From assembly GCA_037133495.1 (NCBI GenBank), contig JBAXOA010000005.1, forward strand, positions 1 to 64,000: 64,000 bases of DNA, read 5' to 3'. Below the pieces are notes generated by a model that made no database searches, was not told the DNA's origin, and saw only the letters and a program-made list of their open reading frames with translations. The translations under genes were made by a program, and so were the position numbers. Numbering within the stretch: the stretch's first letter is position 1; every line of letters starts with the position of its first letter. The DNA is from JAAFHB01 sp037133495. GTDB taxonomy: Bacteria > Bacteroidota > Bacteroidia > Bacteroidales > Prolixibacteraceae. This document shows, piece after piece, positions 28,769 through 35,530 of the stretch.

Positions 28769-29835
28769 TCAGTTATATCGCACCCGGCGCTCCGGCAACA
28801 AGACGACCGGCGACCGGGATTCTCCCTTTTCTAAGACCTGAAATAGGATTTACACCAAAATGGTACAGGGAGGCGCTTGGAATCGACTTTGGCGACAAAT
28901 GGCATACCAGCCCTGAATACCGCCGGCAATCGCGGATTGAGATGGCAGCGGAATTGGATCGCCGTTTTCCCGGAACACAAATCGGCCAAAACGGAGAAGA
29001 CGTGACGGATTTGCTCACAGGCACTTATGGCGGCTCGGCAATTGCAGCCATTTATGGTGTCCCGATCAGGTATGACCACGAACAATGGCCAACATCGGAA
29101 CATCGCTATTTCACAGATGATGAAATTGATAATCTGATACCTCCTGATCTGGACAAAAATGCCCTCTTTCAGAAATTAACGGAACAGCTTGATTGGATCG
29201 GCGAAAATGAAGGGAAGATTTATGGATTTATGAATTGGCAAGGAATTCTCAACAATGCTCAACGTCTTCGCGGACAAGAAATCTTTATGGATCTTTTTAT
29301 CGCGCCTGAAAGGGCAAAGCACCTTTTCGACTGTGTTTGCACCACCATGATCGAAGCTGCAAAAAGACTTCATCAGAAACAGGAAAAATATGGGACAATA
29401 TTATCATTTTTCACAGTAAGCAACTGCCTTGTCAATATGGTGGACCCTGAATTATATGAGGAATTTTTATTGCCTTTCGATCAAAAAATTGCTGATTCAT
29501 TCGATGCTATCGGGATTCATAATTGTGCCTGGAGCGCCACCCCCTACCTCGATCATTATGCCAAAATACCAAAGCTTGCCTACATCGATATGGGTATCGG
29601 CTCCGATCTGGAGAAAAGCCGTACTCTTTTTCCTGAAACACGCCGGGCCATCATGTACACCCCAATGGATGTTGCCAATAAATCTTTGGAAGAAATCGGC
29701 ACCGACCTGGAGCAAATCGCCGGGAAATATGGACCATGCGATATTGTGGCGGCCGACATTGAATCGGGAACACCTGACAGCAAAGTGCTTGATTTCATCA
29801 ATATATGTACTACTATTTCTGAGAAATTCCAATAA
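28750..29835 (+). CDS. Uroporphyrinogen-decarboxylase-like / corrinoid methyltransferase-like protein
   Basis: 361 residues, no signal peptide. The sequence follows the URO-D barrel: FTPKWYREALGIDFGDKWH near the start, EGKIYGFMNWQGILNNAQ, FMDLFIAPERAKHLFDCV and VSNCLVNMVDPELYEEFLLP, IGIHNCAWSATPYL. HNC matches the HxC zinc ligand pattern of MtaA/MtbA-type methyltransferases better than true HemE, which lacks it. Such proteins are frequent in sugar-acid or methylated-compound loci of anaerobes, with no settled role; a demethylase for methoxylated sugars is one possibility. The start overlaps the aldolase gene by 19 bases. The URO-D-like family call is firm; the reaction is not. Confidence 0.75.
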   Translation: MAIRQLISYIAPGAPATRRPATGILPFLRPEIGFTPKWYREALGIDFGDKWHTSPEYRRQSRIEMAAELDRRFPGTQIGQNGEDVTDLLTGTYGGSAIAAIYGVPIRYDHEQWPTSEHRYFTDDEIDNLIPPDLDKNALFQKLTEQLDWIGENEGKIYGFMNWQGILNNAQRLRGQEIFMDLFIAPERAKHLFDCVCTTMIEAAKRLHQKQEKYGTILSFFTVSNCLVNMVDPELYEEFLLPFDQKIADSFDAIGIHNCAWSATPYLDHYAKIPKLAYIDMGIGSDLEKSRTLFPETRRAIMYTPMDVANKSLEEIGTDLEQIAGKYGPCDIVAADIESGTPDSKVLDFINICTTISEKFQ

Positions 29836-29884
29836 GTAACAGGAATAAAATAATTTCGGCTTTTCACGCTGAATGCTAAAAAAA
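29836..29884. repeat. Inverted-repeat copy upstream of the propeller/toroid gene
   Basis: These 49 bases (GTAACAGGAATAAAAT ... CTGAATGCTAAAAAAAA) are matched on the opposite strand at 32161-32113 with about five mismatches. The pair exactly brackets the gene 29897-32071. The same GGAATAAAATA core recurs at 32175-32205, 53382-53412 and 53451-53508. Confidence 0.75.
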
Positions 29885-29896
29885 ACAATAGTAAAA

Positions 29897-32071
29897 ATGA
29901 TAAAAAGAATGAATAGAATATCCAAATTAATCGCAGTATTAATATTTATCACAGTGTTAACCGGGATAAATTCCTTAACCGGACAGGTGATTCCGGGAAT
30001 TCAAAGTGGCAAATATCTTCAGGAAATAAAAACCGATATCAAGTTGCCTAAAGAAGCAGAACCCAATGTGGTGAAGTTATTTAGTGATCAAAACAGTGTA
30101 GTTGCTGTAACATCAAACGGTATTTACAGAAATCATAACGGGAACTGGATTGGCAAAGCTTTTGGTTCTGGCTGGCGAATGGCGGCGCAGGATGTAAAAG
30201 GAGCCGTTTGGGTGGCTTCTGTTCGCTCGATTCAAAAGGAAGGTGAGGAGGAAAAAATTGAATTACCCGTTTTTGCTCAGCAAGATACCATTCTTTGCCT
30301 GATGTGGGAGAATGAAAAAACCCTTCATGTTGGAACGACAAAAGGGCTGTTGACCTGGAGAGGATCATGGACTAATCTTCCGTTTGCTAACGCGAAAAGG
30401 ATAAACTCAATCCTAAAAACTGCAAATAATGAGTTGTGGCTGGCAACAAATGACGGTTTATTGCGCAGAATGAACGGGAAATGGGTTAATCTTGATGACA
30501 ACCTGATGGCTTATGGACTGATGCGGACCTATTTTGCGCTTGAAAACGGTAAAAACAATAACGACTTGATGTTCAGCGGACTATTTTCTGTTGGTTGCAT
30601 TGCAGAAAACGGAAATCACTGGTTATTCAGAGGCGCCGATGGTTTACCTTTTGGTCCTGCAACCACTATCCGGACTTCAAAGGAATCGATCTGGTTTGGA
30701 ACAGAAAAAGGTGCTATAAAAAAAGATAACGGATGGCATTATTATAATGGAAAGCGCTGGCTTGCTGACAATAAAATCAACGATATACTTCCCCTTAATG
30801 AGCGAACTGTGTGGATTGCCACTCCCAAGGGAATCAGTCAGATTCAGCAGGTAGAGATGACTTTAGCTCAAAAAGCCGCAACTTTTGAAGAACGGATCAA
30901 ACTGCGGCACGACCGTTTTGGATTGGTAAGCGGCTCCAGGTTACTCGTTCCGGGAGATTTGTCGACCAGTAAGACCGGAACCGATGACAACGACGGACTT
31001 TGGACAGCGGTCTACCTCGCAGCGGAATGCTACCGCTATGCAGTCACCAAAGATCCGGAAGCGAAGAAAAATGCGATCAAAGCTTACGAGGCGATGGAAA
31101 GACTCGAGACCATTACCGGCATTCCGGGATTCCCTGCCCGCTCGCTGGTTGCTGCCGATGAAAGCACGGGTCAGGGAGGTGAATGGCACCTGACAGCGGA
31201 TAAAAAATGGAAATGGAAAGGAGATACCAGTTCGGATGAAATTGTTGGACATATGTTTGCCTACCCGATCTTTTATGATCTGGTAGCCGAAGGAGCAATT
31301 AAAGTGCGCGTCAAAAACCTTGTTCAAAGGATTATGGATCATATTGTCGATCACAATTTTCAGCTGGTCGATCTGGATGGGAAAGCCACACGATGGGCCG
31401 TCTGGACACCCGATTCGATCAATTATTCGAATAACTGGTGGTATGAGCGGGGTATTAATTCAATGCAGATACTCTCCTTTTTGAAAGCTGCTTCACATGT
31501 AACAAATGATCCTAAATTTGAGAAAGCCTACCTGACCTTAACACAAAAGCATCACTATGCGGAAAATATGATTCAGCAAAAAATGTATGGTCCGTTCGAT
31601 ATAAACCATTCGGATGATGAGCTGGCCTTTCTTCCTAATTACATCCTTCTCCGTTATGCCAATGATCCTCTACTAAATAACACTTACCTTAAAAGTACCC
31701 AACGAAGCTGGAAGGTGGAGCAGCCCGACCGGATTCCACTTTGGAATATCATTGCCAGTGCAGCACTGAAAAAAAATTGCGACTTAAAGATAGTACTTGA
31801 GGAACTTCAAGAGATTCCTATGGATCTGATTACATGGAGCATGGAAAACAGCCACCGCTGGGATCTGCCCCGCGATCAACTCAACGACCGTTTTGGTAAA
31901 GCTCAGGCTATTCGTCCGATACCAACGCCTGAACGTGGTATTTCCAAATGGAACAGCAATACCTATGTTTATGATACAGGGTCTGACGGACACGGCGAAG
32001 ACGACGGGGCTTTCTTCTTATTACCTTACTGGATGGGAAGATATCACGGATTTTTGGTTGAGAAAAAGTAA
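29897..32071 (+). CDS. Secreted beta-propeller plus alpha/alpha-toroid protein
   Basis: About 724 residues from the ATG at 29897, chosen for its A-rich leader and because it opens on a signal peptide (LIAVLIFITVLTGINSLTG); an ATG at 29873 lies inside an inverted repeat. Residues about 40-310 form a propeller like the sensor domains of hybrid two-component systems (WLATNDGLLRRMNGKW, IWFGTEKGAIKKDNGW, VWIATPKGISQIQQ). Residues about 320-720 are helical with TDDNDGLWTAVYLAAECYRY, NNWWYERGINSMQILSFLKAA and PDRIPLWNIIASAA, resembling a six-hairpin glycosidase/lyase toroid; SDGHGEDDGAFFLLPYWMG ends it. Propeller and toroid together without a kinase suggest an extracellular glycan enzyme. It ends the operon and is flanked by an inverted-repeat pair. 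Confidence 0.6.
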   Translation: MIKRMNRISKLIAVLIFITVLTGINSLTGQVIPGIQSGKYLQEIKTDIKLPKEAEPNVVKLFSDQNSVVAVTSNGIYRNHNGNWIGKAFGSGWRMAAQDVKGAVWVASVRSIQKEGEEEKIELPVFAQQDTILCLMWENEKTLHVGTTKGLLTWRGSWTNLPFANAKRINSILKTANNELWLATNDGLLRRMNGKWVNLDDNLMAYGLMRTYFALENGKNNNDLMFSGLFSVGCIAENGNHWLFRGADGLPFGPATTIRTSKESIWFGTEKGAIKKDNGWHYYNGKRWLADNKINDILPLNERTVWIATPKGISQIQQVEMTLAQKAATFEERIKLRHDRFGLVSGSRLLVPGDLSTSKTGTDDNDGLWTAVYLAAECYRYAVTKDPEAKKNAIKAYEAMERLETITGIPGFPARSLVAADESTGQGGEWHLTADKKWKWKGDTSSDEIVGHMFAYPIFYDLVAEGAIKVRVKNLVQRIMDHIVDHNFQLVDLDGKATRWAVWTPDSINYSNNWWYERGINSMQILSFLKAASHVTNDPKFEKAYLTLTQKHHYAENMIQQKMYGPFDINHSDDELAFLPNYILLRYANDPLLNNTYLKSTQRSWKVEQPDRIPLWNIIASAALKKNCDLKIVLEELQEIPMDLITWSMENSHRWDLPRDQLNDRFGKAQAIRPIPTPERGISKWNSNTYVYDTGSDGHGEDDGAFFLLPYWMGRYHGFLVEKK

Positions 32072-32112
32072 TAAGTAGTACGAACAATTAGATGTTGTAT
32101 TTTATTATTGAT

Positions 32113-32197
32113 TTTTTTTCGCATTCAGTGTGAAAAGCCGACACTATTTTATTCCTATTACATAGTATAGCTATGTTGTAGAAATAAAATATTGTCG
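32113..32197. repeat. Inverted-repeat copy and hairpin downstream of the propeller/toroid gene
   Basis: 32113-32161 is the reverse complement of 29836-29884. Its right half also pairs locally: CGACACTATTTTATT (32139-32153) with AATAAAATATTGTCG (32183-32197), one mismatch, enclosing CATAGTATAGCTATG. A similar CGACA...TGTCG hairpin with TTATTAC in the loop side occurs at 53452-53488, so this is a recurring mobile-like or REP-like unit. Confidence 0.7.
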
Positions 32198-32609
32198 TAG
32201 TATTTTTCGATCAATTTATTCAAATCCTAACCACTGGTGATTACCGAATATTAATAATTCAAGGAGCTTGTTTTTTCCAAAGACTAATTGAACAGCCCAA
32301 ATTTTCCACACTATTATAATTATTTTTTTTGTATATTTACTTATAACTCTTAGATAACACTTGAAGTATCCCACTTCGTATGATTACATGCGGCTAACAG
32401 GCTTAGCTGTTGAATTGCTGTCTGATAACCTGGTTTAATTGGTTGTTGGAATTCTAATTTCTTAGACAGGCTATTAAATCGTCCACTTTTTATTATAACC
32501 AGGAAGGGAGGTGATGTTGTAAATGACTGATTATCAGATGAAGAATTTTTTCTTCTAAAGTTAATGGAGAGGTTCTTCGTCAAAAACTTATCCCATTATA
32601 AATTTAAAT

Positions 32610-32616
32610 AAGGAGG
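32610..32616 (+). promoter_or_regulatory. Near-perfect Shine-Dalgarno AAGGAGG before the protease
   Basis: AAGGAGG lies six bases before the ATG at 32623. Bacteroidota genes, including nearly all others in this window, use A-rich leaders with no such site, so the protease start is exceptional. In this phylum strong SD sites have been tied to special translational control. Confidence 0.7.
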
Positions 32617-32622
32617 AAAACT

Positions 32623-34518
32623 ATGGCTAATAAACAATTTAAAGTTAAAGAACTAGGCAAAATCATCAAAAAAGAAAAATTGTCATGGTTCGTAAATTCA
32701 GATAAACAACCCGATGATCTGATTCACCTGCATTCGTTAGGGGCTATACAACCTAAAGACCTGAAAATGGCCAGTGAAGAAGAATCTCCAGATCTAAAAG
32801 AACATATTAACGATCAGACCCATAATCCCTATCTCTATGAAAGAAGAAAAGCATTGGGATTTATTACCGGAGAAGCGGCCAAAATATCTTTTGCTGAAAA
32901 CAGAATGCTTACACCCGAGGTCATGACTGATGTTTCGGCGCCGGGCCTTTCAGCTTCTGTTGACTGGCGCTTACGTTGGGGGTGGCGATGGGTAACCTTG
33001 CCTAAGAACCAAAATCCTTGCGGAAGCTGCTGGGCTTTCTCTGCCGCTGGCGTAGTTGAAAGTATGGTTCGGATTGAGCACAGCGTCTGGAGCATTCGTT
33101 CTGAAGGGGATCTGCGTGACGGAATGGGACTTCATTGTGCCGACGGAGCCTGGCCTAATAATGCCTTAACCTGGATTACTACAAATGGGATTGCCGATCC
33201 TGACTGTTATCCTTATTACAATTATGATCATGCCTATACACCAACCGGCGACAGAGGCGGAAGAACGACATTTGTTCCTGCCAATGTAATATTGCCAACT
33301 GCCAACGATCAAAAAACATGGCTTGATACTGTTGGACCAATCACTATTGCATTTGAAGTATGGCACGACTTCGATGGCTATGGCGGAGGTGTTTATGTGA
33401 AATCCACTAACCCATCAAATTACTATCGCGGTCTGCATGCGGTTATGATTGTAGGTTATGATGACGCAAATCAATGCTGGATTTGTAAAAATTCCTGGGG
33501 ACAGGGATGGGGTGAAAGCTGGAATGGCATAAGAGGCTATTTCAGGATAAAATATGGAGAGGTGAAATGCGATCAATATTCCAAATACGGGGTGCGCTAT
33601 TCCAATCCTGATCCATGGACTAAGAGAAGGCTGCATAATGGAAATTTCCTGGAAAGCGGCGACGGTGCTTTACACAAAAACTTTGAATTGCTTTATGCTG
33701 CAGGCAACCAGGCAAGACATTTTTGGCGGGATGGCAGCACCCTGGCATGGAAGGCCGGTCCTGCATTTGGAAATGATGTAGCCGTTTGTCCTACGATTAT
33801 ATCGACAACTTATAACAGAAATCTCGAATGCGTCTATCTCACAACCGGGCGCCGGCTGCATCACTGGTGGAGAAATCAGGCAACCGGAATTTGGTTCGAC
33901 GGAGGTGTATTCGGGCCGGTAAATACAAACGGAATTCCAGGCTTTATTCAAAGCAATTATGGAGCGCCGGGAAATTTTGAAGTCGTTGTTCGTACAGATG
34001 ACGGAAAATTAAACCATTGGTGGCGTGATGGCGCCGGTTGGCACGATGGCGGCAAATTCGGAATTAGCATTACCTTTAGCGGTGCTTCGCTGGTACAGAC
34101 CAATTATGGAGTAAAAGGCAATTTTGAACTAATCGCGGTAAATGGCGCTACCCGTCAGATGCAACATTTCTGGAGAGATAACGACCATGGCATGGTTTGG
34201 ATAGCAGGACCTTGCTTCGGAGCTAATATATCAAGTCCTCCGGTAATGATTCAAGGACAGTTTGGCGCAACTGATGAAACTAAGCCGGGTAATTTTGAGC
34301 TTTGCGTGGCCGTCGGAGGAATGGTGCAACATTGGTGGAGAGACAACACAGGCTGGCATATGAGCACCACCTTTGGCATTAATGTCCAGGCAGTAGCAGG
34401 TCTGACACAAGGTAGTTATGGGTTCAACCTTGAATGTATTGTACTGCTAACAACCGGTCATATCCAACATTGGTGGAGAGATGGTTCCGGATGGCATGCC
34501 GGTCCGGTAATTGCATAA
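32623..34518 (+). CDS. Papain-like (C1A) cysteine protease with PLL-type lectin beta-propeller
   Basis: 631 residues. Residues 1 to about 105 look like a propeptide and contain no signal peptide. The C1A domain (about 106-335) has CGSCWAF (catalytic Cys136), LHAVMIVGYDD (His272) and KNSWGQGWGE (Asn290), a complete active site. Residues about 340-631 are six repeats of roughly 50 residues built around NFEL...HWWRD...W-GG-FG, the PLL-like lectin propeller pattern known for sugar binding. The protein therefore couples proteolysis to glycan or surface recognition. Lack of a Sec, Tat or lipoprotein signal is odd for such a protease and points to non-classical export or an internal role. The next gene encodes a chagasin-type inhibitor of exactly this protease class. 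The start is fixed by AAGGAGG six bases upstream. Confidence 0.88.
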   Translation: MANKQFKVKELGKIIKKEKLSWFVNSDKQPDDLIHLHSLGAIQPKDLKMASEEESPDLKEHINDQTHNPYLYERRKALGFITGEAAKISFAENRMLTPEVMTDVSAPGLSASVDWRLRWGWRWVTLPKNQNPCGSCWAFSAAGVVESMVRIEHSVWSIRSEGDLRDGMGLHCADGAWPNNALTWITTNGIADPDCYPYYNYDHAYTPTGDRGGRTTFVPANVILPTANDQKTWLDTVGPITIAFEVWHDFDGYGGGVYVKSTNPSNYYRGLHAVMIVGYDDANQCWICKNSWGQGWGESWNGIRGYFRIKYGEVKCDQYSKYGVRYSNPDPWTKRRLHNGNFLESGDGALHKNFELLYAAGNQARHFWRDGSTLAWKAGPAFGNDVAVCPTIISTTYNRNLECVYLTTGRRLHHWWRNQATGIWFDGGVFGPVNTNGIPGFIQSNYGAPGNFEVVVRTDDGKLNHWWRDGAGWHDGGKFGISITFSGASLVQTNYGVKGNFELIAVNGATRQMQHFWRDNDHGMVWIAGPCFGANISSPPVMIQGQFGATDETKPGNFELCVAVGGMVQHWWRDNTGWHMSTTFGINVQAVAGLTQGSYGFNLECIVLLTTGHIQHWWRDGSGWHAGPVIA

Positions 34519-34538
34519 ACTGATTCTACTTTTCTGAA

Positions 34539-34593
34539 AGATGCTGTCTTGGAAGTCTGTTTAAATTGCCTTTTAGGACGGCCTCTTTTTTTT
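34539..34593 (+). terminator. Stem plus T8 between protease and inhibitor genes
   Basis: AGATGCTGTCTT (34539-34550) can pair with AGGACGGCCTCT (34575-34586), 12 bp with one mismatch and two G-U pairs, followed by eight Ts (34586-34593). This looks like an intrinsic terminator or attenuator 21 bases after the protease stop, so inhibitor and protease levels may be set separately. Confidence 0.55.
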
Positions 34594-34610
34594 AATTACT
34601 TAATAAAACC

Positions 34611-34910
34611 ATGACTGAGACCGCCGTTCTAAATCTGAAAGTAGAAGAGTTCTGTGCTATTGATTTAGCCGGAATGGGAACCATGGGTTATTCATGGATC
34701 TTTTCAGTAAACAAAGAAAATATTGCATCGATTACCCATCAGTATATTGTCCCACCCGATCCTAAACCAGGCGGTCGGGGAATCGAAAGATTTACGATCA
34801 AAGGTATTAATCGCGGTTCTTGCATCATTGAATTCAGACAGATTCAAAGCTGGGCAACTGACCAGCCTCCATTGTCAGTCAAAAAATATCAGGTAAATGT
34901 AGGTATATGA
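34611..34910 (+). CDS. Chagasin-type inhibitor of cysteine peptidases (I42)
   Basis: 99 residues, no signal peptide. The three inhibitory loops of the I42/ICP family can be followed: GMGTMGYSWIF (in place of NPTTGYxW), PGGRGIERFTIKG (GxGG loop) and FRQIQSWATDQPP (RPW-type loop), ending in KKYQVNVGI as the last strand. Family members block the active-site cleft of papain-like proteases. The gene follows the C1A protease by 92 bases on the same strand, with a terminator-like stem between, so it is most likely the dedicated inhibitor protecting the producer's own cytoplasm. The first loop departs from the consensus, which may reflect co-evolution with this protease. Confidence 0.8.
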   Translation: MTETAVLNLKVEEFCAIDLAGMGTMGYSWIFSVNKENIASITHQYIVPPDPKPGGRGIERFTIKGINRGSCIIEFRQIQSWATDQPPLSVKKYQVNVGI

Positions 34911-34928
34911 AATCAAAATCAATTGCTT

Positions 34929-34936
34929 TATCTTTG
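34929..34936 (+). promoter_or_regulatory. -7 box TATCTTTG ahead of the split kinase
   Basis: TATCTTTG matches the Bacteroidota TAnnTTTG consensus and lies 54 bases before the kinase start at 34991. No good TTG is seen about 19-21 bases upstream, so the -33 part is weak. Confidence 0.5.
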
Positions 34937-34990
34937 CAGTCGAAATACCCATAACAATTTATTACTGAGTATTTTACATTTATTTTATTT

Positions 34991-35530
34991 ATGATAAACA
35001 AGGGTGGCAAATTGAAGGGCATAGCACATCTGCGTCTGAACGCGGAAGAGATTGTTAAAAATAATCCTTCTACCAGGCTATTACAACTTTCGGAGGCAGA
35101 AACGCTTAAGCTCCTTCACGAACTCGAAGTTCAACGTATTGAGTTGGAAATGATCAATGATCAGCTGATTCTGGCCAATAAGGAACTTCTGTTACAGAAT
35201 AAGGAAAAAGAGAAACAGGCCAAAAAATTAATAAAGGCGAACAAAATAATCAGAGAAAGTGAGGAGAAATTTAAATCAATTACCCAGTCTCAAACAGAGG
35301 GAATTGGTTTCGTAAATCAGGATGAGATTTTTGAATTTGCCAATAAGGCAGCCATTCGTATTTTTGAAACAGAAACTAATGATCTTATAGGAACTAATTT
35401 AAGCGATTTTTTAAAACCGGAAGATTGGAATAATATCGTTCAACAAACTTCGCAAAGAAAGTCTGGGAAAGCTAATTCCTATGATATTATGATAGTTACA
35501 AAAAAGGAAATCGCAAATATATCCACGTAA
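34991..35530 (+). CDS. PAS sensor histidine kinase, N-terminal part (frame ends early)
   Basis: 179 residues. Residues about 25-60 hold the LSEAETLKLLHELEVQRIEL segment, which is shared by the kinases at 38805 and 58979, then a coiled coil (ILANKELLLQNKEKEKQ) and the first part of a PAS domain (SITQSQTEGIGFVNQDEIFE). The PAS domain is cut off when this frame hits TAA at 35528-35530, about seven residues after an A AAA AAG heptamer. Reading from that heptamer in the -1 frame continues the PAS domain without a stop into the next entry, giving a complete 839-residue kinase. So this is the front half of a single gene that is truncated by an indel, or is completed by frameshifting. Confidence 0.8.
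   Translation: MINKGGKLKGIAHLRLNAEEIVKNNPSTRLLQLSEAETLKLLHELEVQRIELEMINDQLILANKELLLQNKEKEKQAKKLIKANKIIRESEEKFKSITQSQTEGIGFVNQDEIFEFANKAAIRIFETETNDLIGTNLSDFLKPEDWNNIVQQTSQRKSGKANSYDIMIVTKKEIANIST
35500..35506 (+). other. A AAA AAG slippery heptamer at the kinase frame switch
   Basis: Zero-frame codons are AC[A AAA AAG]; a -1 slip here reads GGA AAT CGC and continues the PAS domain (GNRKYIHVSATPKFD). This heptamer in exactly this phase is the strongest known bacterial -1 site (as in dnaX). A one-base homopolymer error in the A6 run would look the same. Confidence 0.6.

Larger units (their letters stand above)
32072..32622. other. 551-base intergenic region with hairpin repeats and strong SD motifs
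   Basis: Contents: the second inverted-repeat copy (32113-32161), a long hairpin (32139-32154 pairing with 32182-32197, with an inner CATAG-TATAG-CTATG palindrome), then an AT-rich leader for the protease gene. Near its end, GGGAGGTG (32506-32513) precedes a tiny frame, ATG 32523 to TAA 32558, 11 codons, that could be a leader peptide. I find no larger convincing gene. Confidence 0.55.

Noticed and set aside
32350..32583. 77-codon minus-strand frame in the protease leader region
   Set aside because: No family features, opposite to the expressed leader and with low-complexity composition; better explained as chance.
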